From positions 1-23,557 of the IMG/VR virus record IMGVR_UViG_3300025138_000366: a stretch of 23,557 nucleotides of DNA, one strand, 5' to 3'. Below are positions 7,437 through 16,571 of the stretch, one piece after another. The notes under the pieces are model-generated. The model was not told where the DNA came from and ran no database searches. It worked only from the letters and a program-made list of their open reading frames with translations. This DNA comes from a virus. The translations under genes were made by a program, and so were the position numbers. Numbering within the stretch: the first letter of the stretch is position 1; each line of letters opens with the position of its first letter.

Positions 7437-8408
7437 CTACTTTCTTGACATATCATAAATAAAGTTTCCATTACGTTGAGCATCTAGTATTTCTTCTTGA
7501 CGCTTCTCGTATTCTTTCATAGACATGTTAGCTACTTCAGACTCGCGAACCATTTTAGCTGACTCGTCAGGCTCTGGTGCGGCTGCACTTTTTGTCTTAA
7601 CTGAAGATGCTGCTGCTTTCTCATTAGGTTTAGCTTTCTTCTTATTAGTAATACCATTGTCTACTTTATACAAATCTATTACACGTGATACAGACTTTGC
7701 ATCATCTACGTTTTCATACAAAGCATCTTGTACCCACTTAGGTTGTTCCTTTGCCCAGTTATGAAACGTATCGTCTTGACGTATCTCTATAAAGTCAGGA
7801 TGCATCTTAACAAGTTCTGCTTCAGCTTTATCACGGTGTGCATTTTGTCGCATCTCTTCTAGTTCAGCCATACGAGCTTCTATATCTTTAGCTGCACTCT
7901 TAGACTTCTTATCAGCTATAGTTTCTATAATAGACGCTACATCAGGATACTCTTTAGTCCAAGCTTCTAGCTCTTCATCAGTCTTAGGCAATACAAGCTG
8001 TTTATTAGCAGCCTTAGATAGTTGAGATTCTAATGCTTCTATCTTAGAAGTAAACTCTTTCTCTTTGTCCTGTTGATGTCTGCGTAGATCACCATAACGT
8101 TTCTTGAAGTTCTTCTCTTCAGCACTTAGCTCATCATCTTCTTGTGCTTTGGCTTCTGGTTTCTCTTCTTGTTTGGTATCACTCTTTGTCTGAACTGGTT
8201 CAGCTTTAGGCTCTTCGCCATTGGGTTCAGCTTCAGTGGTTTCTTCTTCATCAGTTATACCTGCTGCTGCCCTAGCTTTGTTTTTCATTTCTTCTAGTTC
8301 AGCTTCATCTTTCTTGATACGTTCTTCATTAGTAAGGTATCCACTTCTACCTATCACTACTTTTGGAATAGGTGGTTTTACCATTGGGTTGGTTTCGGTA
8401 TCGGCCAT
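7437..8408 (-). CDS. Capsid scaffolding protein
   Basis: A 323-residue, highly charged and helical protein. After an N-terminal patch (MADTETNPMVKPPIPKVVIG, then LTNEERIKKDEAELEEMKNK) comes an acidic disordered stretch (about 50-95), a coiled coil around LSAEEKNFKKRYGDLRRHQQ, a central helical core (KTDEELEAWTKEYPDVASII), and a basic C-terminal third ending RNGNFIYDMSRK. Acid-rich start, coiled coil and basic coat-binding tail are usual for scaffold proteins, and the gene sits directly before the capsid gene. No protease domain is seen here or nearby, so the scaffold may leave the shell intact. Start ATG at 8408 has an AAGGA Shine-Dalgarno. Confidence 0.85.
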   Translation of the reverse strand: MADTETNPMVKPPIPKVVIGRSGYLTNEERIKKDEAELEEMKNKARAAAGITDEEETTEAEPNGEEPKAEPVQTKSDTKQEEKPEAKAQEDDELSAEEKNFKKRYGDLRRHQQDKEKEFTSKIEALESQLSKAANKQLVLPKTDEELEAWTKEYPDVASIIETIADKKSKSAAKDIEARMAELEEMRQNAHRDKAEAELVKMHPDFIEIRQDDTFHNWAKEQPKWVQDALYENVDDAKSVSRVIDLYKVDNGITNKKKAKPNEKAAASSVKTKSAAAPEPDESAKMVRESEVANMSMKEYEKRQEEILDAQRNGNFIYDMSRK

Positions 8409-8430
8409 TTGTTTTTTCCTTATGTTGGGG

Positions 8431-8444
8431 TCAGCCGTAGCTGA
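8431..8444 (-). promoter_or_regulatory. Small stable hairpin with TACG tetraloop before the scaffold gene
   Basis: In the 48-base gap before the scaffold start the minus strand reads TCAGC-TACG-GCTGA. C(UACG)G belongs to the UNCG class of unusually stable RNA tetraloops. No T-run follows, so a role in mRNA processing or protection of the scaffold and capsid message is more likely than termination. Confidence 0.45.
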
Positions 8445-8456
8445 GTAGCCTTATAG

Positions 8457-11400
8457 TTATTTGGATTTCTTCTTCTTCTTTTTCCTCATCATGCCGCCTT
8501 TGTAAACACCTGTTGAGTCATCATCATAATCACCTGCTGCAACATTATCATATATAGGTGAGGGTTTAGCTGCAGGTGTAGGTGGCCTGGAGATAGGTGA
8601 ATCATTATTGTCATTTGAAGACGGGGGTGGTAAGAAAGAATCTGGATCATTTTTAACAGCCTCAAGGAAGTCATCATTACCTACAGGTTTAACAGTTTTA
8701 CTTGGGGAACCAAAAGCTGCACTTGCAGCGTCTGCAGATGCTTGTTCAATTTGTGTTTTAAGCTCATTACTAAGCCCATCATCTACTCCCGGAGTTGTAG
8801 TTTGACTTGCTGTTTGATCATTTGGTGTGTAAACACTTCCTGCTCCCGGATTGTAAGGTTGACCACCTGCCATAGTAGGATCAGCAAAATCTGTATCAGG
8901 TGTTACTGGTTTAGGTATTTGACCTACAGTCTTTTCAAAGTCTCTTCCTAGTATCTTATCTAGTAGTGTAGGTGTTTCTCTTTCTGTAATCTCAAGTAAG
9001 TTTTGATAGCGCATCTTATCTACATTTGAAGTTTCATTAGATGTTAATCTACGTTCTATCTCTCTCTTTACTTGTCTTGTTTGATTCCACATTGCAAACT
9101 TAACTGCTGCACCCATTAAAGGATTTAGTAATCCCAAACCTGATGCTATTACATCACCTTTCAAATCACCTTGACTATTTACCATCTCAGTTAATTCTTC
9201 AAGACTTAGCTCTTTATAGTTAACAGGATCTGGTGTTGGCATATCCATACCTCCTCCAGAATCAGAACCACCGCTACCGCCTATTGCAGGGGTAGGAGCT
9301 ACAGCTACACCTTCACCCACTGGATAGTAACCAGCAGGTATCTCCATTTGTGCTACACCATCTATAAAGGTAATAAATATTCTATGACCTTCATCGTTCA
9401 TGTACTCACGCATCTCAAGTACAGGACCACCTGTACCACCTTCTACTTGATCAACATAGGCGTTTTCCATGTCAAAGCCACCCTTTTGATCAGGGTCATA
9501 GAAGGGTTGATTGAACTGGGCTTCACCACCTATGAGGTTTGTATCTTCTACAGGTGTTGGTAATGATAGTTCCTGTGTTGCCATACCACCTTCATCAAAG
9601 CCTAGACCTTCCATAAGTCTTTTGTAGAATGGTTGATCATAGTAACGTACTGAGTTATTTACAGGCTCTTGGCCTCCTGTGTATGTACTTGCTACCTGAC
9701 CTGCTCTTAGTGATTCATTCTTTGTTGCTGATGCTGGTGATCCATATTTACGTGCGGCACGTTCCATTGGATTACCACTAAAGCCAAAGTCAAACCTAGA
9801 CTGACGATCAGGCTCATCATCACCATCAAATACATCTCTTAGTCTGTTTCGTATAGCTTCAAATCTATTCTTTGGTTTATCTTTTCTGGCCTGAACTCTA
9901 GCAGATATAGCTGCTGGGGAGTTGTCTTTTTTATCATCATTACTAAAAGCTGAAGCCATTATCTCTGCGTGTGTCTTACGTGGGGCAGTACGTTTAGGGG
10001 TTTTTATGTCTCTATTCTTTGCTACATCTTTGTAGTCAGCCATAGATCTTCCACCCCTGTTCATTTGTACAGGTGCTTCATCATCCATTACTTCTAAGTC
10101 TAACTCAGAAAGTTCTATGTCCATTCCCATGTCATCATTCATAGGTTCACCACCCATGCGTCCGTCTTGTGACATCTCTTGGTAACCCATCTTAGCTTCA
10201 GCACGTAGGTCTTCAAATAGTTTTACACCATGAAAGTTTACTACGTCAGCAGCTACAACTATCTCACCTTCACTTAGGTTAGCTGGTATATCATCTCGTA
10301 CATTCTCTGCTGTAGAACCCATTGGTATCTCATTACCTGACACAGGATCTATACCTATTGTGTTATCTGGCACATCACCAAAATTCATATTCATCTGTTC
10401 TTCTAAAGCCATACCGCCCTCACTAAATCCTTGTGCATTTTTAGTAGCTGTTATTATCTTGCCTTTTCTGGTAACGTTACCCTCACCAAATACCTGTTCT
10501 ATTAAAGGTACATATGCCTGAGTCTTTTCATTTCTTTGATAACCTTTGGTTGTAATTTTTCCTTCACCCTTACCCGTACCTTCGTACACAGAAAAGTGTG
10601 CTTTACCATTTGGTTTTATTGCATTCTCTGCCTGTATAGCAATGTCAATAATGTTTTTATCTTCTTGTATAACATTTAATACATTGTGAGACATAGCCAT
10701 ATCAGCCTGTCCATCTTTTACAGAATCAACAACTGCTGCATTATGTTCTGGTGTTCTATTAAATGGATCGTAAACTTTTACAGTTGCACCTTCTTCAGCA
10801 GCATCTTCTACTAAGTTATCAAAGCGCCCACCACCAATGTCAACAATAACATCACCATCTTTTATCTCACCACGTTTTTTTAATTCGTTATAACCTGCAG
10901 GTTTCTTACTAACATTTATAGATGTATCTGCTGAGTCATATAGTTGTTCTGGGTAGGACCATACATCTGTTGGTGCGGCTGACTTATTAGCTGCTTTCTT
11001 ATAATTATTAAAAGACTTACGTATAGCTTCTTCTTTTACAGCCCAATCTACTAAGGATCTATCTAGTCCATTTTCAAGTATATATTGAAAAGTTTCATTG
11101 TCTGGTAACTGTTCAAAGGCTCCAGATATTTTGTCATCGTAAAGCATATCGTCCATCATACTTGGACCCATCTTATTTAGTATAGCTTTTTGATCTGATA
11201 TACTTTCTGCTGCTTCTTCTACTGTATCAAATCTAACGGTAGCTTCTACAGCATCTTTATAGTCATCAAGACTTACAACACCCTTATCTGATGTTTTTAA
11301 TTTATATTTTAATGCTTCTGTTATTGCAGGTATTCTTGACTCAATATTATCCTGTACTTTCTTTTCTGCAGCTTCTACAGCTTTTGCACCGCCACCTGCT

Positions 11401-11873
11401 TCCAAATAACTTTTTTGTACGTTAGCTAGTTCTGCAACTTCTGAGTCTTTAAGATTTAATTTACCCCAATCAAAATCATCCCTATACATATCGTCTAGTT
11501 TAAAAGACTCTGATTTTTTAGGCTTTATCCTAATGTTACCACCCATCATACCTAAAGCATTAGGGTCAACCTCTATACGTTTTATCATATCTGCTGCGTT
11601 ACGTATACCTTTAGCAGCAACATCTCCAATACCTGGAACTGCACCTACTAGAGCAGCACCACCTAGTACAGCAACAAAGCGGTAGTCAGGGTCTTCTTTC
11701 TGAAGCTCGTCATAGATCTCTTTTGCTGCCATAGCATCTCCTATTATAGGAGTCATCTCAGCTACAGTCTTAGCAGCATCTTTGAATGTAAGGTCAGTGT
11801 TTATGTCTGTTACAGGTTCTACACCATAAGACTTTACAAACTCAAGACGTTCTTCCTCAGTTGGTTGGTCCAT
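8457..11873 (-). CDS. Large multidomain virion-associated protein with embedded methyltransferase-like domain
   Basis: A 1138-residue protein. Residues 1-95 hold a hydrophobic, glycine-rich segment (FVAVLGGAALVGAVPGIGD, 66-84) that could interact with membranes. Residues 335-478 look like a class I SAM-dependent methyltransferase: VIVDIGGGRF (342-351) as motif I, YDPFN (368-372) with the acidic residue, ADMAMSHNVLNVI (390-402). Residues 481-578 carry SEGGMAL and DDIPANLSEGEIVVAADVVN plus FEDLRAEAKMGYQEM, a module I recall from marine phage structural proteins. Then follow a basic disordered part (605-700), a second EGGM (761), a helical part (885-985) and a lysine tail GGMMRKKKKKKSK. The gene lies between portal and scaffold, where ejected or internal head proteins are often coded. 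Polyvalent proteins injected with phage DNA are a known class with such mixtures; assignment to it is inference. The target of methylation is unknown. Confidence 0.7.
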   Translation of the reverse strand: MDQPTEEERLEFVKSYGVEPVTDINTDLTFKDAAKTVAEMTPIIGDAMAAKEIYDELQKEDPDYRFVAVLGGAALVGAVPGIGDVAAKGIRNAADMIKRIEVDPNALGMMGGNIRIKPKKSESFKLDDMYRDDFDWGKLNLKDSEVAELANVQKSYLEAGGGAKAVEAAEKKVQDNIESRIPAITEALKYKLKTSDKGVVSLDDYKDAVEATVRFDTVEEAAESISDQKAILNKMGPSMMDDMLYDDKISGAFEQLPDNETFQYILENGLDRSLVDWAVKEEAIRKSFNNYKKAANKSAAPTDVWSYPEQLYDSADTSINVSKKPAGYNELKKRGEIKDGDVIVDIGGGRFDNLVEDAAEEGATVKVYDPFNRTPEHNAAVVDSVKDGQADMAMSHNVLNVIQEDKNIIDIAIQAENAIKPNGKAHFSVYEGTGKGEGKITTKGYQRNEKTQAYVPLIEQVFGEGNVTRKGKIITATKNAQGFSEGGMALEEQMNMNFGDVPDNTIGIDPVSGNEIPMGSTAENVRDDIPANLSEGEIVVAADVVNFHGVKLFEDLRAEAKMGYQEMSQDGRMGGEPMNDDMGMDIELSELDLEVMDDEAPVQMNRGGRSMADYKDVAKNRDIKTPKRTAPRKTHAEIMASAFSNDDKKDNSPAAISARVQARKDKPKNRFEAIRNRLRDVFDGDDEPDRQSRFDFGFSGNPMERAARKYGSPASATKNESLRAGQVASTYTGGQEPVNNSVRYYDQPFYKRLMEGLGFDEGGMATQELSLPTPVEDTNLIGGEAQFNQPFYDPDQKGGFDMENAYVDQVEGGTGGPVLEMREYMNDEGHRIFITFIDGVAQMEIPAGYYPVGEGVAVAPTPAIGGSGGSDSGGGMDMPTPDPVNYKELSLEELTEMVNSQGDLKGDVIASGLGLLNPLMGAAVKFAMWNQTRQVKREIERRLTSNETSNVDKMRYQNLLEITERETPTLLDKILGRDFEKTVGQIPKPVTPDTDFADPTMAGGQPYNPGAGSVYTPNDQTASQTTTPGVDDGLSNELKTQIEQASADAASAAFGSPSKTVKPVGNDDFLEAVKNDPDSFLPPPSSNDNNDSPISRPPTPAAKPSPIYDNVAAGDYDDDSTGVYKGGMMRKKKKKKSK

Positions 11874-12054
11874 TTACCGTTTCCCTCAGTAACTTTAGTT
11901 TTCTTAGTACGTCTATTGCACCCTGCTGTCTGTGCATAACATGCGGTTCATTGGCTGTTTCCAACGCACGTTGTCTTATGTTTATTATTTCATCTATGTG
12001 TTTTTGAAACTGCTCGTAGCATTCTTTATCATTAACCAACTGCTTGAGGTGCAT
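11857..12054 (-). CDS. Small helical protein following the portal gene
   Basis: A 65-residue protein, MHLKQLVNDKECYEQFQKHI, then DEIINIRQRALETANEPHVM and HRQQGAIDVLRKLKLLRETV. It is all-helical with two amphipathic helices. The gene overlaps the portal end by 23 bases and the next start by 17. Short helical proteins of this sort follow the portal gene in many phages with this gene order; I recognise the pattern but know no experimental role. A portal- or head-completion partner is a guess from position. Confidence 0.7.
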   Translation of the reverse strand: MHLKQLVNDKECYEQFQKHIDEIINIRQRALETANEPHVMHRQQGAIDVLRKLKLLRETVNGPTN

Positions 12055-14143
12055 TACCTGTAAATCCTTGCTCTTCTGGTAGTGGTGCTGTACCCATACC
12101 TATCTGTGAACCTCCACCCCCAGTAGTATCAGCTACACTTTGTGGGCCTTGACCTTCAGGACCAGCTACGCCTTGCTCTGGTGTTGGCGCTGGTGCTTGA
12201 AAACCTTTTAAGATCTCAGCTTGTATAGCTGCATCAGCAATAGAGTTAGTCACCTTATCAGGATCTAAGTCCATGCTCTTAGCAATCTCACGTATAATAT
12301 AATCCATCTTAGCAAATGGTGCAAGTACTGGATTCTGTGCTACTTGTAAGAACTGCATCAAACGTTGACTACGTACTTCGTTAGCCATCAAGCTTTCTGT
12401 ACCTGACGCATGTACTTCTAAGTCACCCTTTATATTCTCATCAAAGTCAAACTGCATGTTGAATGCAAAGAATGCTTTACCTAATGGTCTAATTAAATAG
12501 TCATCAACATTCTTAACAACGGTACGGATACTACCGTTAGCAGCAGACATAAGCATAGAGATTCCAGAAGCAGTACGCCCAACTCCTTGAACTCCTGTTT
12601 GACCATGTGCAAAAGATGGGAACCCAGTAGACTCATCAGCTAGTACCCTCGCTTTATCAAATAGTTGCATGTTCTCTTGTGCCACGTTTGGAAACTTTGT
12701 ACCAAAGATAGCTTGTCCTGGAGCGCCACCCTGTCTCCTGAATATCTTTCCAGGATAAACAGATAGGTCTTGGCCGGGAACTAAGTTAGTCTCATCTACT
12801 TCTATGATTAGATTACCAGACATTGCAGCATTGTCAATAGCCATTCTCATAAAGCCATTCATCAATGTCTGTGTATCATCCATGTTCTCAGCAATACCAA
12901 CGCCAAAGAAGGAGTATGGGTTATGCTCATATGGCACAGCGTAGTAGGGTATACGTGTAGGCTTGAATGGGTTTAGTACAAACCGTAGTACTTCACCGTT
13001 GCTTATCCATACGTTACAGTTAACTTCATCTAGGTCACTAAGCTCACTAGGTATATCTACACCATGCTCTTCTAATAACTTAGTATCAACAAAACCCCAG
13101 AACTCTAATACCTCCCAACGCTCTGATGTTGGTTGTGTATCATCATCTTCCATAGTCATTTCCCAGTACTTCTGTGTATAGTCTGGTCCTGAGTCTATAG
13201 CGTTCTGTATACTATCATCCATAAAGTATGGACGTGTCTTTAGTTTGCGTAGTTGTGTACGTGACATCTTGTGTCTTTGTACAACATACTCAGCCTCATT
13301 CATATCTTTAGCTTCTGGGTCAGGATAGAAATCCCATATAGAAACGTGGTCACATTCTGGAACAGTTCTTACAATAGGATCATACTCACCATCTTCGTTC
13401 CAGTTAGGATACTCTTTGTCTACAGCAAACGCACCTTTCATAACACCTGTACCAAGTAGTGCCATTTCAAATGCCATACTTCTTAGGTGTGTAGTAGCTC
13501 CGCTTTCCTGTAGCTGATCATGGATCTTCTTCTCCATCTTCTTAGCTGAAACCATAGCAGGATGAAACGTAACACTAGTAGCTGTAGTACCATCACCCTC
13601 TATAATCTTCTCAGACACAGGTGCTAGTTTTTCTTCCATGCCACCTAGTCTAGCCTGTAGATCCATAAGTGTTTCACCAGGTTTTAACTCTGTGTCACCA
13701 TCTATTAGATAGGGCTTTGGCGCTGGTGAACTCATAGCTGCACTAATAGCAGCCTGTCCTGCTTCTACTCTAGGGTCTATGTTTATATGTACAGACTCAG
13801 CAACACCGTCAGGTAGAACAGTAGGATTTACAGATAAAGGAAACTTATTGTTACCAAATAGTACATCTACTATCTGTCCATATGCTGCTAGTGTTTTTGT
13901 TTTAGTAACCTTTACAAAGATACGAGACTTCTCTGCGTCAGTAAATTGTACATCACTACCATACAAACCTCTGTAGTTTCTATATGCTTTAAGCCATCTC
14001 TGCTCATCAGCGTACCTAGAGTCTTCAGACCTTTTGTATCGGTCTTTTATAAAGCCAATTACACTGTCCTTCTCTTTAAAGATTTTATCATCAGCTTTCT
14101 CTGCTGCAACGACATCATCCGTTTCAAACATTTCTTCAGCCAT
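12032..14143 (-). CDS. Portal protein
   Basis: A 703-residue protein. Recognisable parts are KDRYKRSEDSRYADEQRWLK, YRNYRGLYG near the start; SIWDFYPDPEAKDMNEAEYV, a hallmark of portals of this type; PYSFFGVGIAENMDDTQTLM, NGFMRMAIDNAAMSGNLIIE in the core; GVQGVGRTASGISMLMSAAN and VDDYLIRPLGKAFFAFNMQF in the stem and wing part; and a Pro/Gln/Gly-rich C-terminal tail. The length is close to that of P22-type portals. It would form the dodecameric ring through which DNA enters and leaves. It follows the terminase, separated only by a 68-codon gene, and has a good Shine-Dalgarno (AAGGAAG). Subfamily not resolved. Confidence 0.9.
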   Translation of the reverse strand: MAEEMFETDDVVAAEKADDKIFKEKDSVIGFIKDRYKRSEDSRYADEQRWLKAYRNYRGLYGSDVQFTDAEKSRIFVKVTKTKTLAAYGQIVDVLFGNNKFPLSVNPTVLPDGVAESVHINIDPRVEAGQAAISAAMSSPAPKPYLIDGDTELKPGETLMDLQARLGGMEEKLAPVSEKIIEGDGTTATSVTFHPAMVSAKKMEKKIHDQLQESGATTHLRSMAFEMALLGTGVMKGAFAVDKEYPNWNEDGEYDPIVRTVPECDHVSIWDFYPDPEAKDMNEAEYVVQRHKMSRTQLRKLKTRPYFMDDSIQNAIDSGPDYTQKYWEMTMEDDDTQPTSERWEVLEFWGFVDTKLLEEHGVDIPSELSDLDEVNCNVWISNGEVLRFVLNPFKPTRIPYYAVPYEHNPYSFFGVGIAENMDDTQTLMNGFMRMAIDNAAMSGNLIIEVDETNLVPGQDLSVYPGKIFRRQGGAPGQAIFGTKFPNVAQENMQLFDKARVLADESTGFPSFAHGQTGVQGVGRTASGISMLMSAANGSIRTVVKNVDDYLIRPLGKAFFAFNMQFDFDENIKGDLEVHASGTESLMANEVRSQRLMQFLQVAQNPVLAPFAKMDYIIREIAKSMDLDPDKVTNSIADAAIQAEILKGFQAPAPTPEQGVAGPEGQGPQSVADTTGGGGSQIGMGTAPLPEEQGFTGNAPQAVG

Positions 14144-14342
14144 TATATTCTTCCTTGTTAAAACAATCTAGTTGTATGTCGTAGTATGAGTTGTTTTGAA
14201 ACTTGTTCCAACTAGAGGTGTCAGCCATATTTAGACACTCTTCTTGTGTGTACATTTCTTGTGATACATACTGATTACCTGTATATACCCAGTCAGTTCC
14301 ATTGTTTCCCCATATACTTATTACTAATACAAAAGCTTTCAT
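14136..14342 (-). CDS. Small phage protein with two cysteines between terminase and portal genes
   Basis: A 68-residue protein, MKAFVLVISIWGNNGTDWVY, then GNQYVSQEMYTQEECLNMAD and NSYYDIQLDCFNKEEYNG. The start directly abuts the terminase stop (TAAATG) and the end overlaps the portal start by eight bases. The N-terminus is hydrophobic but short and not a clear signal peptide. The two cysteines and the LxC ending recur in a small family I know from marine phages, found at different places in their genomes. Function unknown; one possibility is a secreted or membrane-contact protein. Confidence 0.65.
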   Translation of the reverse strand: MKAFVLVISIWGNNGTDWVYTGNQYVSQEMYTQEECLNMADTSSWNKFQNNSYYDIQLDCFNKEEYNG

Positions 14343-15923
14343 TTAATACCCAAACGTTGAATCACTGGCTTGAAAACCAGATCGTTGTTTTGCAGGATTG
14401 TAATCCCATATGCTGCTACGTGGTCTTGTCATTATACCATACCTTAACGCATCATACAAGTGATCTTCTGATTTTGTGTCTACATCTTCTGGATTCTTTT
14501 TGTCCAGTGGGATGCTTGGTATCTGAGCTATTGTGTTAGTGCAGTTATTCATAAATACTAACATAGGTTTTTCTATAAAGTCATCTACCTTCAAACGCCT
14601 ATGTATCTCGTTTTTTCCTGCGATACGTGACCCTCTTGAACGGTCTGAAGGACGCCAACGGCAACCCTTCATGTTCATCTGTTCAGCTAATGATGGCCCA
14701 GTATCGCCTCGGTTGTGCCATAAAGAACTATCAAGCACACCGTATCTCATACCTCCGTCTTTAGATTCTGCATCTATTATCATATCAGCTAAGTCTGTAG
14801 CTGTTACTTTAGATACATACATTTCCCTATATACTATAAGCTGCTCATCAGGAGCAACAGTGAACCACAGAACCCCAGTATAAGAACCATAACCATAGTC
14901 GCAAGCCCTAAAGCGTACCCAACTGTCAGGGATTTCAAAGTGTTCGATAACGTGGGCAGTTCTGTCAAATTCGGGAAATGCTGCCCCTTCGTTGATATCC
15001 CAGTTTCCTTCAAGGAGTTGCTTTCTCTGATGCTCTGGTAGTGATAGGAGCATGGCCTCATAGTCACCCTCTTCAGCGAGGTATGGGTTATCGAAGAGAG
15101 ACGCAGGTATAAACCTACGCTTGAATAAAGGCTGACCTTCCTTGCTGTGTCCTTTAGGGAATGTAATTGTTTTACTTGTTTCAATGTCTGTAGCCCAAAA
15201 GTCTTTACCTGCAGGTGCAGGATCTATAAACATCTTCTTAACCCAAGAATGTCCAGCACCACCTGGGTTTGTTGTAGCTCTCATGTACAGACCTAGTTCT
15301 CTGCCGTGTGCGCTACGAAGACGTGATCTCATATAATCCCAAGCGTAAGATGTAGGCCATTGAGTAAGTTCGTCAAACCCAATCCAGTTAAATGCCTGTC
15401 CTTGATACCTAGTAACGTCTGTATCTTTGTCCAGATAAGACATCCATAGTCTTCCACCTCTAGGAGAGATCCACTGTGACTTACGCTCTGACCATTTGAT
15501 TCCTGGTATGGCACGTGGGTATAACTCCTGTGATTTCTGTATTAGTTCCCTTAGTTCTTCTGTTGTGTGTCGTACAAGGAGTCCAGAGAAGTGTGGATCG
15601 TTTAGGCCGTGTAATGGATCTGCCAGCATAGCATAAGACTTACCGCCACCTGCTGCCCCTCCATACAACACCTCTCTCTCAGATGAACTCAAGAAAGATG
15701 TTTGTGGACCTTCATTAGGTTTGAATACAACTTGCTGTGCTTCATCTACGTCATACTCAGGTGCTACTACCTGCGCTGGAGTCAGGGGGGTTGTGACTTC
15801 CGCTGGCTTCTGAATATGCTCCGACTCCTTGTGTTTCGAGCTTCTCGATTTGCGAGAGCGTTTCTTGGAGCCACTTGGCAAGCTTACGTTTAATTGCAGA
15901 TGCTTTTCTACGTCTTTGCTCAA
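14343..15923 (-). CDS. terL: Terminase large subunit
   Basis: A 526-residue packaging motor with both halves intact. ATPase: Walker A GGAAGGGKS (88-96), Walker B FNWIGFDE (178-185), coupling motif RATTNPGG (215-222). Nuclease: acidic residues in CDYGYG (D342), GVLDSS (D398) and SEDHLYDALRYG (D487, D491), as in the RNase H-like terminase nuclease. It cuts concatemers and drives DNA into the prohead through the portal. The start is uncertain: the frame opens with TTG at 15923, and its first 55 basic, low-complexity residues overlap the preceding gene by 167 bases. No ATG occurs before Walker A, so the start must be TTG, GTG or another rare codon within that overlap. Confidence 0.92.
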   Translation of the reverse strand: MSKDVEKHLQLNVSLPSGSKKRSRKSRSSKHKESEHIQKPAEVTTPLTPAQVVAPEYDVDEAQQVVFKPNEGPQTSFLSSSEREVLYGGAAGGGKSYAMLADPLHGLNDPHFSGLLVRHTTEELRELIQKSQELYPRAIPGIKWSERKSQWISPRGGRLWMSYLDKDTDVTRYQGQAFNWIGFDELTQWPTSYAWDYMRSRLRSAHGRELGLYMRATTNPGGAGHSWVKKMFIDPAPAGKDFWATDIETSKTITFPKGHSKEGQPLFKRRFIPASLFDNPYLAEEGDYEAMLLSLPEHQRKQLLEGNWDINEGAAFPEFDRTAHVIEHFEIPDSWVRFRACDYGYGSYTGVLWFTVAPDEQLIVYREMYVSKVTATDLADMIIDAESKDGGMRYGVLDSSLWHNRGDTGPSLAEQMNMKGCRWRPSDRSRGSRIAGKNEIHRRLKVDDFIEKPMLVFMNNCTNTIAQIPSIPLDKKNPEDVDTKSEDHLYDALRYGIMTRPRSSIWDYNPAKQRSGFQASDSTFGY

Positions 15924-16188
15924 CTTCTATTCTCTTCTTTAGACCCATGTGTGATATGTAACGGTCTGTTTCTTTGCTCAACCACTGAGCTACTGCTCTG
16001 TAACTATACTGCTTTAGGTGTTGCTTTGCAAGCTCTAATGCATCTAACTCCTGTTCTACTGGAACAAGTAGCCTATCATTATCTGGATCTACTTCATAGC
16101 CAAACGGAACCTTTACAGTAGTCCTAGCTATTACGTGCCATTCTTTGTTGTGTCCTTTGGGTGGCAGAGGTAACTGCCAGAAGCCCAA
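15757..16188 (-). CDS. Helix-turn-helix-like phage protein between the terminase genes
   Basis: A 143-residue protein from a TTG start at 16188. KVPFGYEVDPDNDRLLVPVE (26-45) followed by LDALELAKQHLKQYSYRAVA (48-67), QWLSKETDRYISHMGLKKRI (68-87) resembles the recombinase domain downstream of the catalytic part in large serine recombinases, including its helix-turn-helix. No catalytic domain is present. A basic helix (90-120) and a Ser/Gly/Pro tail follow. I recall this family next to terminase genes in marine phages. DNA binding is likely by motif; its role may be packaging-site recognition or assistance to the terminase. The tail overlaps the terminase gene in another frame. Confidence 0.65.
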   Translation of the reverse strand: MGFWQLPLPPKGHNKEWHVIARTTVKVPFGYEVDPDNDRLLVPVEQELDALELAKQHLKQYSYRAVAQWLSKETDRYISHMGLKKRIEVEQRRRKASAIKRKLAKWLQETLSQIEKLETQGVGAYSEASGSHNPPDSSAGSST

Positions 16189-16202
16189 TTCTCTTTGTGG
16201 TA

Positions 16203-16571
16203 TTATTCGTTTGTACCTTCTTTAGGTGGTAAATAAAAAATGCCACCTCCACTGGTGACATCTACTTTGTCTACTTTACCAAGACCTGCTCTATCAAGCA
16301 CGTCCTTGGCAGCAATCATTTTTTCTTTGATACCCAACTGAGTGGGGTCTTGCAAAGCGCCCATAAGCGCGAAAGCAGCTTTCGGGGCAGTCCTAGCAAA
16401 GTAAGTCCTAGTTTTTTCAGCGATTTCATCTTTAAGTGCCTCCACTATAGAAGTTGTACTGGAGTTGTCGCCATACCCAGCTAACTTCTTAGCAGCTACA
16501 ACGTCACCTCCAGCATCATCAAATAATACATCCAAGAACCTTTGTTGTCTTTCAGTTAATGTCCTTGCCAT
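16203..16571 (-). CDS. terS: Terminase small subunit-like protein
   Basis: A 122-residue protein, MARTLTERQQRFLDVLFDDA, then GGDVVAAKKLAGYGDNSSTT, SIVEALKDEIAEKTRTYFAR. The opening (LTERQQxFLD..., DVVAAxxLAGY) is the DNA-binding helical part of small terminases. The middle (FALMGALQDPTQLGIKEKMI, AAKDVLDRAGLGKVDKVDV) could oligomerise, and the tail ends in GGGIFYLPPKEG, a likely contact with the large subunit. It lies two genes before the large subunit, the expected order. It overlaps the DUF1127 gene by 20 bases and has an AAGGA Shine-Dalgarno. The call is by motif and position. Confidence 0.8.
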   Translation of the reverse strand: MARTLTERQQRFLDVLFDDAGGDVVAAKKLAGYGDNSSTTSIVEALKDEIAEKTRTYFARTAPKAAFALMGALQDPTQLGIKEKMIAAKDVLDRAGLGKVDKVDVTSGGGIFYLPPKEGTNE

